Assembly: GCF_003711515.1 (NCBI RefSeq)
Contig: NW_021167086.1
Span: 1,627,715 to 1,691,714 of the forward strand
Source: Sodiomyces alkalinus F11
Lineage: Eukaryota > Ascomycota > Sordariomycetes > Glomerellales > Plectosphaerellaceae
Length of the DNA: 64,000 nt
Direction of reading: 5' to 3'
The notes beneath the pieces are model-generated. The model did no database searches, was not told the origin of the DNA, and was given only the letters and a program-made list of their open reading frames with translations. The position numbers were made by a program, and so were the translations under genes. Of the stretch, positions 37,917 to 49,590 are shown piece by piece. Numbering within the stretch: position 1 is the first letter of the stretch; every line of letters starts with the position of its first letter.

Positions 37917-38484
37917 TAATTTTAATTACCTTATTACCCTATACTAGGGCACCTAAAAAGGACTAAGAGGGCTTCTAGGAGGTAGTAAGGGAAATAGTAT
38001 TAGGATCGATACCGCGACGAAAGAGTTTAAGCCGGCGTTCTTTTATATTCCTCTTAAGACGTAGTTCGAGATAACGGGTCTTGACTACGAGTTCGGCGTC
38101 TTAGAGATCTATAGTAGATATATTCTGGATATCTAAGCGAGTATATTACGTTACCTGGTTATCCTTTTATCTATTAGGGTCGGGGGCGTGTATTTTATTA
38201 GGGTTGGGGGCACTATTATTGGTAGACGGAGGGGGGGGCGAAAGGGTAATAACTCCTTATTATCGTTTATAGGCGTTATAGAAGGGGGTAGCGGGTTAGC
38301 GCGTTAAGGCATAGTAGCCTCCTAGTATATTCTTATAGATCGGTAGTGTTATAATCTCTATCGGTTATTATACCCGTGTAAAAGGGGAGAACGAATAAAA
38401 TAGTATAGGTATACTATAAGGAGTAATAGATAATTATAGGATAATATAAGATTACTTCGAGTCTAGTAGAAACTAAAAAGGGGG
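37917..38484 (-). mobile_element. Ty3/gypsy 5' leader, copy 4
   Basis: Matches 18291-18829. Cut on the left by the tail of LINE-B copy 2. Confidence 0.65.
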
Positions 38485-38773
38485 TATTATAATAAGATTA
38501 TTCGTTAAGTGCCTTTTTTCCTTAAGACTCCTTAAACTACAGACAACACTCCCTCCTTGATACCTACCTAAGGTCTTCTAACTAAGTAAGTAGCGGGAGG
38601 CCTCCTTAGGACTAAGTTCAGGTCTAAGCTAGTCTTCTAAGCTTACTTCTAAGCTAACTAGCTTACTAGATCTTAACGCGTCGTATCTCTAATAGTCTAA
38701 CCACGATCTCTCTATCTATATATAAGGCTAGTGCTAGTCCTATAGCAACGTATAAGCACTGTATATTCTGATA
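38485..38773 (-). mobile_element. Ty3/gypsy LTR, copy 4 (289 bp)
   Basis: Collinear with the 309-bp LTRs at 11470 and 18830 with about 20 bp deleted. Starts tattataataag, ends ttctgata. The gypsy sequence stops here, about 690 bp before the OST3-type start codon. Confidence 0.75.
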
Positions 38774-39305
38774 GTTAGGTACCTATTAAGGGAGGACCGG
38801 GTTATTAGGGCGTAAATATCTCTAAACGTTATTAAACGTGGCTACCAATTTATAGCAGCGGCGTTAGGGTGCCTAGTCTTATAGGTATAGTAGACTATAG
38901 GGTTAGTCTTGTTTATCTTACCGAAAATAGGTTATTAAAGTAGTTATTTCGGTAGGATTATAACTAGTTCTCGGCTTACTATAACGGCTCGGCTAGTATA
39001 GATATTAAAAGGTAGTAGGATAGGTAAAACGATATATTATTACTTAGTAAGTAAGACTCTTATTTATTATATATAGCATAACTAGAACCGTTAAAATTAG
39101 GGTTAAAATTAAAGAGTAAATTAATTAAGGTAATTATATAGTTCTATCCCCTATAGGACCGTCAGGGAGCTACTACCGCCGTTTTATATATAGTCAAAAT
39201 TCTGCAGGTGTCCGTTTGCCCGGACTACCGAGGTTACAATCCTTCGGTCAAGTCCGTGCCCGTTACGTAACCGTAAACACTACGGTCTATTCCACACTTC
39301 CAGGA
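38774..39305 (+). repeat. Dispersed repeat D, copy 2, and flank
   Basis: 38960-39305 matches 3990-4355. Left part TpA-rich like the elements; right part (after about 39190) keeps CpA/TpG. Marks the edge between RIP-mutated DNA and the OST3 island. Confidence 0.55.
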
Positions 39306-39459
39306 CCCCATCCTCGCAGTATGATACGTATTCCAATTTCAAAGGTATCTACGGAGTAGTCCTCACGACTGAATTTGCTCCTTCGCATTCCCACAGAACC
39401 AACAAGCAAAGAACACTCACTTGACGCCTATACGATATAACCTAGAGATTGCGATCACA
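39306..39459 (+). promoter_or_regulatory. Upstream region of the OST3-type gene
   Basis: About 150 bp of unmutated, non-repeated DNA before the ATG: all the private 5' flank the gene has. It is pyrimidine- and CA-rich (cctccttcgcattcccacag-like around 39380-39400), which fits a fungal transcription start region. No TATA or CCAAT box is clear. Confidence 0.45.
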
Positions 39460-40630
39460 ATGCGCTGGCTTGCCTCGGTTCTCGCCGCCCTTTTACTGTT
39501 GACTCTAGGGTCACCGGTAGGGGCGGCCAAGAAGTCGTCAGTGGAGCGTTTCCAGGAGTTTCACACGAAAGCTCTCTCTTCCGCGCCCGTGAAGCTGGAC
39601 GATGCCGCCTTCAAAACCGCAACATCAGCGCCACGCGACTACACTGTCATGGTTCTATTAACGGCCCTGGATCCTCGGTTCGGCTGTAAGCTCTGCACAG
39701 AGTTCCAACCTGAATGGGATATCCTGGCCGCGAGCTGGACCAAAGGCGATAAGAAGGGAGAATCGCGTATAATTTTTACAACCCTTGATTTTACAGATGG
39801 ACGTGACACGTTCATGTCCGTACGTCAACGATCCAACTCATTCCCTCGGCTAGGAAATCACTGCTAACGCTGTTAAACCAGCTGGGTCTGCAAACCGCGC
39901 CCGTCCTCCTCATGTATCAACCCACGGTCGGCATTCATGCGGTGGCTGCTGTTGAACCTTTACGATATGACTTCACAAGCGGGTCAGTCTGACGGTCGTA
40001 AGAGAACCGCCGGGGAATACGTAGGCTAACTAAAACAGTCCTCAAGTTGCCGAGCAAGTTCACAGCTGGCTCAGTCGCCACATGCCAGATCGACCGCATC
40101 CCCCAGTGAGGCGACCTATTAACTGGATGCGGTGGATCTCAAGCGTCGTCGTTGTCTTGGGGCTTGGTACAGGTCTTGTAGCGGCGACTCCCTACGTTGT
40201 TCCCGTACTCCAGAACCGAAATATCTGGGCTGCCTTAAGTCTCATTGCGATACTTCTCTTCACCAGCGGGCACATGTTCAATCAAATCCGAAAGATCCCA
40301 TACGTAGTGGGTAATGGCCGTGGCGGGGTCACTTACTTTGCCTCTGGATTCCAGAATCAGCTTGGCATAGAGACCCAGGTGGTTGCAGCTCTTTGTATGT
40401 TTCTTCTTCGACAGTTGTCGTTGGTTTCTGCTGACAGGTGGTCAGATGCGATTCTTGCGTTCTGTGCAATCTCCCTCACCGTTAAAGTACCCCGCATTGG
40501 AAACCCGAAGCAGCAGCAGGTCGCAGTTCTAGCATGGGGAATCGGTCTATTTGTCGTTTACAGCCTCCTGCTTAGTGTCTTCCGGATCAAAAATGGGGGA
40601 TATCCATTTTCACTCCCCCCATTTATGTAG
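39460..40630 (+). CDS. OST3: Oligosaccharyltransferase subunit, OST3/OST6 family
   Basis: Subunit of the ER oligosaccharyltransferase; family members help N-glycosylation of disulfide-forming acceptor sites through a lumenal thioredoxin-like domain. Exons 39460-39819, 39882-39982 and 40039-40630; introns of 62 nt (GTACGT..CTAAC..CAG) and 56 nt (GTCAGT..CTAAC..ACAG). Splicing gives 350 aa with no stop, the usual family length. Residues 1-23 are a signal peptide. The CxxC motif is C76-K-L-C79, in a RFGC..C.EFQPEWD context. QTAPVLLMYQPTVG follows in exon 2. About four hydrophobic C-terminal segments end in FRIKNGGYPFSLPPFM, a family hallmark. ATG at 39460 is chosen for its signal peptide and A at -3. 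Normal CpA/TpG content: spared by RIP. OST3 versus OST6 cannot be settled. Confidence 0.95.
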
Positions 40631-41128
40631 ACAGATTGCCATGGATAAGGCTGTGGACACTGTGGAAATTGGGGCGACACGCACACCATGGGCGACGACT
40701 CTCACTTGATAAACCCTGCTAAGAGACATGCTGAAGCTTACTGTTATGCCAATCCATTGGGAATTGGTTAGTAAGAGGGATAGAAATCCCATTTCGTGAG
40801 GCGATAACATGGTATACTTGAAGTTTGTGGCACTTGGCTTTCTCGACTTCTGGCCAACTCTGATTGCTTTACTCCGTACGCGTCAAGACTCTCTCTAACT
40901 TGCCACTCTCAGCTGATGTCAAGCTACTTAAATTCTTTCCCGCTGCAGCGGGTCATTATCGTGCTGGTTGATTTATGAAGTCAAAACTGTGAATTAGTAT
41001 CATGGACTAGCAAGTGTTGTTGAACAGACCGTAGTTTTTATAAACAGGGCTCTAGGGAACAGACCCTTAAGGGCAGGCTATGCTAGAATAAAGTCAGGCA
41101 CACGCCCCTAAAGTTAGGACCTTATACC
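40631..41128. other. Unique DNA downstream of the OST3-type gene
   Basis: To about 41020 the DNA has normal CpA/TpG and no repeat partner in the window; it should include the 3' UTR and terminator. The minus-strand frame at 40610-40810 overlaps the gene end and has no recognisable product. Mutated element DNA resumes before 41129. Confidence 0.6.
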
Positions 41129-41408
41129 TATCGCATGGGCACAGCACCACGACGTGGTCCCTAGGGGATCTATGCCTGACTAAGGGCTTCGGACCTCGGG
41201 GATTAGGATATAATAAGGGCGGATACCGGAAAAGACCGGATAAGATCCAAATAATATAGTACCCATAACAGAGTCTTCACCACCTAATTTAAGGGTATAA
41301 GACACTTACACATATATAACTGAATATAATATAATATATATATATATACATATATAAGATTTCTACTCTATAAGGTTTACTATTATAAGTGCTATTTAAT
41401 ATACGATA
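41129..41408 (+). mobile_element. Copia 5' LTR, family R1
   Basis: The inverse of 49596-49861. Starts tatcgcatgg, ends atacgata; the palindrome is present as caccacgacgtggtc at 41145-41159. Followed directly by the primer-site-like gttataagctcggttt, so it is the 5' LTR of a plus-strand element. Confidence 0.8.
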
Positions 41409-42060
41409 GTTATAAGCTCGGTTTATAACGCCTAGATAATAGATATTAATAAGGCTATCCTATTATACTATAAAAGTAATCACGTTATTATAAGCACTCC
41501 TTAAATAACTATTATTAACCTAATTAGAGTAATTAAGCGATTAATTAACCTACTTACCTACCTATTAATTAATTAACCGATAAAGAAGCAAAGATATCTT
41601 CTAACGTATCCAACACCGAATAAACGGCTACTACCCTTATTAACGAAGGGATTAGGTAGTGTTGGAGCGCGCTATACGCGGTAAATCTGCCTCCTACTAG
41701 GATAACTATCTTAATCTAAAGCTAAGTAATATAGAGGCTAATACTTATCTGCTTCTTAAACCTACGCTATCTAATATTCGTAAATACAGAGCCCTTCTTG
41801 TTAACCTAAACGCGGCGGAAGAAATAACGGCTACTTCGTCTTCTACTATCACGCTAAAAGGCGATAACGCCACGGATACGAGCTAAGACCCTATTATAGC
41901 CGCTACTATTACCGCTACTACCACGGCTATTACGGCTATCGGTAAGAAGAAGACGACCGCTTATAGGAAGGCTACGGCCGTAATAAAAGAACCACGGATA
42001 GAGACACCTATATCTATTAATAACCTCTCCGAAAAAGGACGTATATACTATCTATAAGAT
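41409..42060 (+). pseudogene. Copia gag remnant, family R1 (plus strand)
   Basis: After the primer-site-like start, the frame from about 41580 to 42060 reads with few stops: INEGIRQCWS-like, LRYLIF/NIRKYRALLVNLN, then a Thr/Ala-rich low-complexity part, ISINNLSEKGRIYYL and RTYREEK. Inverse of 25430-26388. Truncated at LTR-E. No catalytic domain is present. Confidence 0.6.
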
Positions 42061-42090
42061 TACCGTACATACCGCGAGGAAAAGACTTAC

Positions 42091-42613
42091 TATTAGTATT
42101 ATTATTATTATTATTATCGATCTTACTCCGCTATCCTAACTAATCTACAGGAGCCTTCCTAGGCTATATAGTCCTTCTCGGGTGGCTATAGAGGGGAAAT
42201 CCAGAGTAAAACCCGGGGGAAACCTCTATATACTTCCTTAGGAAGAGAGGTGCCGCTACGGGGCCGATATAGCCCTGGTTCTTCCCTGTTACGTATCTGG
42301 ATCTTACTTTTAGGCTAATAGCTAATAGGAAGTATAGCAGGCTAGTAGTTAGATAAGTTAGCCTAAGCTAATCTTTATTATTAGAGCGGAGGCTAAGGGG
42401 GCGTTACCGCGCTTTCGCTATACAGCGGCTACGGCTCTTTAGCCTTAATCTCCCTGCGTCCTTTAAGGATTATATCTTTTATTCCTTCTATTCGGTTAAT
42501 AAAGGGAGTAAGGAGGTAGGCGCCTCCTGCCGTCCCTAGGTAGATTCCTGCTATATCCGGCGGTAGGTAGGGGGATAGGGCCTTACCCTATTATAAGAAT
42601 TAGATAATTAATA
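42091..42613 (-). mobile_element. LTR family E, copy 2 (523 bp)
   Basis: Inverse of 8174-8738 without the TTTA array. Termini tattagtatt and attaata. Flanks (cttac and tcccc) do not form a duplication. Confidence 0.6.
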
Positions 42614-42634
42614 TCCCCCGAGGCCTTTATATCT

Positions 42635-42827
42635 TATTAGATGCCATAGCCACCTTATCGGGGTGTGACAAAGCACATTGTGTTAGACGTGTGGAGTACC
42701 TCGCTCCTATATATCCACCCTTATTTCCCCTGCTTTTTCTGTATAGTTAGATATCCCCGTGAAGTATCATAAACTTCACTTAGATAAATATATATATAAT
42801 TCTGCGTATCTTATTTATATTCTAATA
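42635..42827 (+). mobile_element. Copia 5' LTR-a (193 bp)
   Basis: Starts tattagatgcc (TGTCAGATGCC in less mutated copies) and ends ttctaata (from ..TAACA). Contains a short hairpin, gtgaagt..acttcac. Same length as the two parts of the interrupted LTR at 51477-51558 plus 57657-57767. Followed by primer-site and gag on the plus strand. Confidence 0.8.
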
Positions 42828-42848
42828 GTTATAAGCCCGGCGTTCTAA
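42828..42848 (+). promoter_or_regulatory. Candidate primer binding site, half-tRNA type
   Basis: gttataagcccggcg directly after the LTR. With one TpG to TpA reversal it would be complementary to a Met-tRNA anticodon arm (GGGCTCATAAC), as known for copia-type elements that prime from a cleaved tRNA. The same motif follows the R1 LTRs and LTR-b. Confidence 0.5.
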
Positions 42849-43084
42849 TAAACGAAGCTATTCCGATCGATCCTATAGCTTCTAGGCTATTAAAATCAGC
42901 CTTAAGTCTATACCGGGTAGTTTAGTATTATTAGTAACGTCCGCCTATTTTAGTTTTATTTAATCGTTTTATCGTTTCTACCGCACTACCGTTTAAAGCG
43001 TTTAGTATAGTTAATTAACCTTTTTATTTACCCTATTCTACTGCTTTTTATTAGTATAACGATAGCTTCCACGGTAGTAGTGCC

Positions 43085-43975
43085 TATTATAGGCCTCGTA
43101 ACGCTTACCTCTCCGAAAGACTAAAGGCCTTAGATTAAAGCCGTGATAATTATCGCGTACTCCCACGATATCGCCGACCTCGTTAATCCAGACCTTAAAA
43201 AGGCTAAACGGCCTAAACGCCGTATTCGAACCGATCCACTATAACCTCCTACTATAGCCGAAGAACGTAACGCTACTAATTAGGATATACTGTTTAAGAT
43301 CTAGCAGGTGGAAAAGGATCGGTATAAGGCTAAAAAGAGGGGGATTTAAGCACTCTATGACTATATCGCGAAGACGGTTAGCCCTGCTTTAAAGGATTAG
43401 TACGCCGGTAAAAAGGAAGTTAAGGATATCCTATATACCCTTAAGACGCACCTTAAGCTAACGAACGCCGCCTAAAAGTCACTAATTAAGAGACGCTAGG
43501 ACAAATACCTCTAAAACGTTAGGCGTATACCCTATAAGCGCTAGCTAGAAGACTTTATAAAGCTATACCGCGACGCCGAGACGTATAAAGTTCGAGAATA
43601 CGATACTAAGGAATAAATAGATAAACGGCTTCTTTAACGCTATCGGCTACGTAGTACTAGAGTAGTTAGAAGGACGCTTTATATAGCTTATCCGGTTAGA
43701 AGAGCAGGACCTACCTTCGATTTAATCTATCGTGGGGGAATATACGATATAGCTTCGTCGCCGCTACCCGTACTAACTCGATAAGAAGCCCACCGTAGTA
43801 TCCTTGTATACAGTAACCTTCTTAGGTAAGGATAAAGAAGGTAAGAATTAGCGGGTATAATCGGGATAATAAGATAATCAGTAGTCCTCTCTATAGTAAA
43901 AGAAAGAGGGGGTAGTATAGGTTAAAGTCCCCTATAAGGATATAGCGGCCCCGTAGTAGTGCTATATCGAATGTA
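43085..43975 (+). pseudogene. Copia gag remnant (UBN2-like)
   Basis: Plus-strand frame, ignoring stops: ALYDYIAKTVSPALKD near 43350, KEVKDILYTLKTHLKLTNAA near 43410, EDFIKLYRDAETYKVREYD near 43550, then QDLPSIQSIVGEY-like and RRRYPYQLDKKPTVVSLYT near 43740. This is the pattern of gags of fungal copia elements. Lies in order after LTR-a and its primer site. Pol is not recognisable downstream. Confidence 0.75.
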
Positions 43976-45515
43976 TCTTATAGGGGTATATTCTAGGGGA
44001 TCCTAGCTAATTAGTAGTTCTCTAAGTATATTAACTACATTATAAGGGCGTTATCTTTAGTCCTAAATATAACCGTGTAGGTATCGCGGTAAGCCAGCTA
44101 TATCTATTTATACAGCGGGTATCTCTTATATATATATAGGAGGGCGCGGCCTTCTCCTTAGATTAGCCGATATACCCCTTAGGAGGGGTACGCAGGGCTT
44201 TTCGTGAAGGGGTTAAGGCTAGGTTCCTGGACTACTATTATATCGTACTTAGCGCGGCACCGAATTGGGAGCTCCTGCTATACCTATCTCCTCCCTATAT
44301 TCTATAAAAGGATATAGATTCTTATTAGTTAGTAGGGAAGGGGGGTTAAGATAATATATCCGGTATATCTAGGGTCTAGTTCTAGCTTTATAGCTCTTAC
44401 TACGGTGCTTTACTAGCTCCGCGGGGGACTATATAGGTATTTATTAGACCCGATATCGGGGAGCCCTCCTATCCTCTAGTCCTTTTCGAGGGGTATCCCC
44501 GGTCCCTATAAAGGGGCCGGTCTTAGTCCTAGGCGATAATAATGGGGGGAAAGATCTACGGCTATTATAGGTATACCGCTTTAGTCTAACGGGTAATATA
44601 GAAGTCTCTAGCTTAGTACTTATATACTTCGCGAGTTTTCTCGGCCTTTTTCCTTAATAGTCGGTATAAATCGTTAAAGATATTATAGTCTCCGGTATAG
44701 GCGGTATAGCGATAGGAGCGGCTAGGTGCTATAGTGTTATAGTATCCTAATCTCTATAAGTACGCCGATTTAGGCGTAGTATACTAATAGTATACCCTCT
44801 TTACTATAAGGTAGCTATTAGACTTATAGCCGAAGTATAGATATTTGTAATACCTTAGGGAGCTAAGGTTAGGATTATATAATTTATAGATATAGCTACC
44901 CCTTTCGAAAAGGAGGGTATTCCGGATAAGGCTTACTACCGCTTCTAGTAAAGCCGATTCAATAAGCAGAAGCGTTACCCTATTAATACCGTGGCGGGGT
45001 ACTTGTTATTATACTTAAAGGATTTTAGCCTCGGGGTTTATATCTTATAGGGATATTAGTAAGTCCTCCTTAGATAGGGTAATAAGGACCTCCCGGAAGA
45101 TAGCCTTAATAAGTATAGGGTAGGGTTATATAGCTAGGGTAGCTCCTTTACTAAAGGTATTCTTAACCTATTATTCCTTATAAGTAGTCTACTATTATAT
45201 TTTTTCGGTAAAAGTCAGGTAACTATCTCCGCTAAGTAGTTTCCGTGCCGCTACGGTATTATATCGGGTAGTCGTGGCGTTTATAGCTTAAATGATTTCC
45301 TTTAGGGTCCTAGCTCTAAAGGGCTAGTTTTCGGGGAGGGTTCCTTAGCGGACTATTAGTTCTCGGTAATACCTAGTAGGGATTATTTTAGGGGGGGCGG
45401 TGTCCCGTAGCGGCGCCGCCGCGGGTACTCGGGCTATAATATTAGCCTAGGTCTCTTTTATACTACTCGTTCTTTTTCGGAGTTTTTTACAGATAATATA
45501 GCGGACGGATATATA
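43976..45515. other. Unresolved element DNA
   Basis: Strong RIP composition. By position it may hold the end of the copia gag and its pol, but I could not find an integrase or RT motif on either strand. Confidence 0.4.
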
Positions 45516-45940
45516 TAGGTATATTAGCGGTGGCGTGCTAGTATTATTACAGATATTATATATTATAATTAGTGCCTTTACTAGCTCCACGACCTATTTA
45601 ATTATATTCCTATTAGCTAAGAAAGCCTAAATTTCTGTCTTAATCTTAGCTACTCTTAGTTCCGGGGGGCGCGGTAGTCCCCTTTTAGTCTTATATCGGT
45701 TCCGCGCTACGTCCTGCCACGGGCTGGGGGGGGAACGCTTATATTACGAAAAGTGGGTCTATTACGAATTCTATATAGTCGAGGTCGGGATAACGCTATC
45801 CCAGGACTCTTCCGGCTATACCGTAGCGCCGGTATTACGGTACCGCTATAATAGTATCCTAGGAGGGAAGAGGTAGCTATAATCTCTATCTCGGTAGTTT
45901 TATCGGTTTTACTCTTATTACGCGCCCGTGGTTAATAAGC
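45516..45940 (-). repeat. Repeat A, copy 1
   Basis: Matches 51000-51440 in the same orientation (shared aaaagtgggtct, cgaggtcgggataacgctat). On the minus strand there is a moderately open frame with KTKRGLPRPLEPRVAKIKAE-like sequence. In the second copy it adjoins a copia primer site and LTR, so it is probably gag 5' sequence. Confidence 0.65.
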
Positions 45941-46016
45941 GTGTTAAAAAATACTTATTATTATTAAAAGACTTACTATAAAGTATAGTAAAAGGAGTTT
46001 AATAAGGTATACTATA

Positions 46017-46282
46017 ACTTGATAAAGACGTAGTGGCATTAGATGGTTAAGATAAAGATTAGATAAAGAGGTTAGTCTAGCTAAACCACGATATATAACC
46101 AAAACATAACCAACACCACTATAACCTTTAGCGAAGAAGTAGATCGGTAGTTACTATTCTAATCAGGGTAATATAAGTTAAACTAGAAAGATACCTTAAA
46201 TATAGAATACGTAATTATAAAAGAGGATAATAATTGAATAATAGTCCCTTAATAGGGATATCCCGAGCCTGTCTAATATACC
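46017..46282 (+). repeat. Inverted-end repeat G, isolated copy
   Basis: Matches the left end (59699-59945) and, inverted, the right end (61945-62192) of the C48-protease element. Starts gataaagacgtagtgg and reaches tagggatatcc. No partner end or protease gene is seen nearby: an orphan end or a deleted copy. Confidence 0.7.
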
Positions 46283-46455
46283 CTAGCCAGGTAAATCCCT
46301 GGCTAGCTAGCACTATCGGACCTAGGGAACCTAGGATTTAGAGGGTGACCTTTACTATAGTAAATAGGGTATAATAAAGATATCTTCTCTAAACTAAGAG
46401 GTAAAGCCCCGAACTAATATATCTACGGGGGAACCCCGGGGATAATTCGGCTCGG

Positions 46456-46592
46456 TAACCGTGGAACACGGTTCTAATAGTAGACCGCTATGAAATACAG
46501 TTCTAGTAATAGACCGCCGTGGAACGCAGTTCTAATAGTAAACCGCCGTGGAATATAGTTCTAATAGTAGACTGCTATAGAACACGGTTCCC
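46456..46592 (+). repeat. 29-bp tandem repeat, nearly five units
   Basis: Units start at about 46456, 46484, 46513, 46542 and 46571; consensus accgccgtggaacgcagttc plus taatagtag. Units differ mostly by C to T or G to A at CpA/TpG, so RIP acted after the array formed. Confidence 0.9.
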
Positions 46593-49590
46593 GTGCCTTA
46601 TCTAGTATCTATAGTATACCGTAGACGTATTATATATCCTGGGCTATAAAGCCCTATATCCTATAGGTTTCTCCACTGTATAGCCGTAGAATCCGGTATA
46701 TCCTATTTAGGACACGGGCTTATAGCAGATATCCCGATAACACAGAGTTAAAGGAGAATAAAAGAAAATTACTTCGCGCTAGTAATGCGCGGCGCCCTAG
46801 AGGCGACCGCTATTAATACCCTATAGTAGCGCTATATATAAGCGAATAGAGTAAAAGAAAAATAAAAAAGCTACTGTTATTTTCTATAGCGGTAGGACGG
46901 TGATAAGGCTATTAACTACCTCCTATAGTTCGGGACGGGTAGGTAAGAGTATATAGAAAGAAAAAGGAAATACACGGGACTATAATAGGGAAAACCGAAG
47001 AAGAAAGAACAATAAAAGAAAGTAAACTATACTATAATAGCGCCGGTGCCTCTAGCGCAAATCCCCTATATTCCGAGCTTATTCTATTATATCTATAGTA
47101 TCCTCATCGTTATCGAGGTTTACCGACGGTGTGTATAGTAGGCTGAGACCTAGTATATCGACGCCGTAGATAATAGCGGCGTCTTCTAGGGTAAGCGCGT
47201 CACGCTACTCCGCTAACTCGGTAACCGAAATATCGTATAAGGCGAGGAGGCCGCGGTCCTTATTACGCTCGAAATATAAATAAAAAACAGCGTAATACTT
47301 TACGATATTCTCCGCTAATTCTCGGTTATTAATTAGACAGGTAGCGAGTCTTTTACGGCGATTAGCAGATAGGTTAATGCTATTATTATCTATAGGGGCG
47401 AGTTAGATAAACGCCCGGAGGCGTTATAGTTTAATAAATAACTACTAATCGGCTACGCTTTATATAGGGTCCTAGGATATATAGTTTTTACTCTATCCCT
47501 TAACGAAACCGGCTACCGCGATTATTATACCTATAGTATACCTACGCTACCCTAAAAGGGTAATCTTTTAGCCGTTATCTAGGTTTAGGTACTATAACTA
47601 TAGTCGCGCGGTATTAATAGGCACGCGAGGAGTGATATTATGGGCGAGGTCTTACTATACCTTAATCTCTCCGGATCTAGTTACTATACGAGGCGTAGGG
47701 GTACCGCCGTTATTCTCCGCCCGGCGCTTAGCGTAGGCGGGCCTATTATTACTAGCGGCGGTGATAGTCTTAATAAACTACTACGCGAGCGAGGCCTTAG
47801 ACCGGGTATTATAACGTTCCCGTATAAGGAATAGATAGATATCGCCGGCGCGACGGTCGGCCTTTATAGGCTATAGAGGCTATAACGCGGAGGAACTCCG
47901 GTCTAATAATATCCCCCCTATTCAAGTCCGCGATATTACTAAAAATAGTACGGCATTCGCCTGTGTACTTTTCTAACTTCTCGAAAAGCTCGGTGGCGAA
48001 TATAGTGTTAGTGTAGGAGGGCGAATCCGGGGCGTCCCTAGTAGTAAGATCGATTATCTCCGTTACTAGGGGAGCGGGCTACAGAGTAGTTCTAATAGTG
48101 GTCCTAGTAATAGTGCTAGAGGTATCGTGGTACGCGATTACTTTAACTAGGGCGGTAAACGTTACTCGCGTTTATATACTTAGGGGTACTAAGGAGCCGT
48201 TAATAGTAATATAAGCTAAATAGCGATAGCGCTAGATGGGCGTTTAGGGGGCGGTATTAGTGAATTACCCGGCGGCGTTTTAATAGGGCGCCGGTAGGAT
48301 AACCTGCTTATTGAATATCTAGTCGGGTCGCACCTAACTAGCGACCTCGATAACTAGCTATCAGGGCTAGGGGTATTAGCGCGCTAGTAAGCACGCTGTT
48401 TCTTTAATAATAGCCCGGGAAATATAGACGCACGAAGGCGGTATATAGATTATACATTCTAACCCGCGGGTCCGCGGGTTATCGTAATTCTATTAAATAA
48501 CTTTATCGCGTATTTACTTAATCTACGCGGGGTTATCGCGGCGCTACTAGTTAAACTTAGCACCGATAGTATAGAGCCTATTAATAAGTTTCTCCTTACC
48601 CCTATATAGTTATAAGGCTTAGAAGTACCCGTCGATACCGAGGTTAGTCCCCTAGCGCCGACCGCGGAAGGCGCTCTCGAACCGCTCTTAGTAGATATTA
48701 TCCTTAGATTTCTAGTTACCGGCTAGCTCTAGCGCGGCGAACTATAATACATTAGCTATAGACGATATAATAGTGCGTAAAATAGGAAAGCGGTAACGGG
48801 GGGCAGGAAATACTAAATCGCCTATCTATTAAAGGGTCGCCGCTATACGTATTACGAGGAGGGCAAAGTAGTACGGGGACTTTGGAAACCTAGCGGTGAC
48901 TTAGTAGGATATAGGATAACTTACTAGAATACGAGGCCTTATAAGAATATTTACTATAATATGGCGTATTAGAGAAAAACTTATTATACGAAGAAGTTAT
49001 AGGAGATTGTGGTAACGTTAAAACTTAAAAAGCTATAATAACATGGTAATAGCTTAGGTTTTACGAGCGCGTTTAGTTATTACTTTAGCGTTTACGTAGA
49101 GCGCAATAGAAACTACGGCGGGGAGATTAGATAGTTCGGGTTATAAGTGTATTATAGTCTTACCGTTCCTTCCTCCTCGGTACTCCGAGTAACAGGGCTT
49201 ATTTTATACCTCCTGACCGCTTTACGGATTACCATGGTATTCTTTAGATATCTACTACTACTTAGGGTAATCTAAGCGTCGCCTAGAATAGCGGCCTTTA
49301 GTGCCTCCGTCTTCTTTAATACTTCGCGGAGGTTATTTAATTAACTTCTATGTCTTTATAGCTTCTTATAGTATCTATACGTTCTATTAATCTAGCCACT
49401 CTTCTACTAGACTAAGTACTGTATCTGCGGTTATCCACACCCTTATACGGCTCTCCTATAATTACGCGACGCTATAATACCTATCTGTATCCTATAAATA
49501 GTCTATAAACTACTATCTCTAAGTATCTACCCTGGGCAATAAAAGCCCTTCGTCCCGCAGGCATCCTCTCGCGGGGAATAGTTATAAGGT
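46593..49590. other. Unresolved RIP-mutated DNA
   Basis: About 3 kb. A long, stop-poor minus-strand reading spans about 49060-48140 (EFAALELAGN-like, then a Gln/Arg-rich region), which looks like a decayed element protein; I could not assign a family. The plus-strand open frame 47640-47834 is probably antisense. At 48465 a short ccgcggg inverted repeat is seen. Confidence 0.35.

Noticed and set aside
39820..40039. In-frame stops and frameshifts suggesting that the OST3-type gene is a pseudogene
   Set aside because: Two GT-AG introns with CTAAC branch sites remove every stop and restore family motifs on both sides.
46456..46592. Possible CRISPR array
   Set aside because: Direct tandem units with no unique spacers, in a eukaryotic genome.
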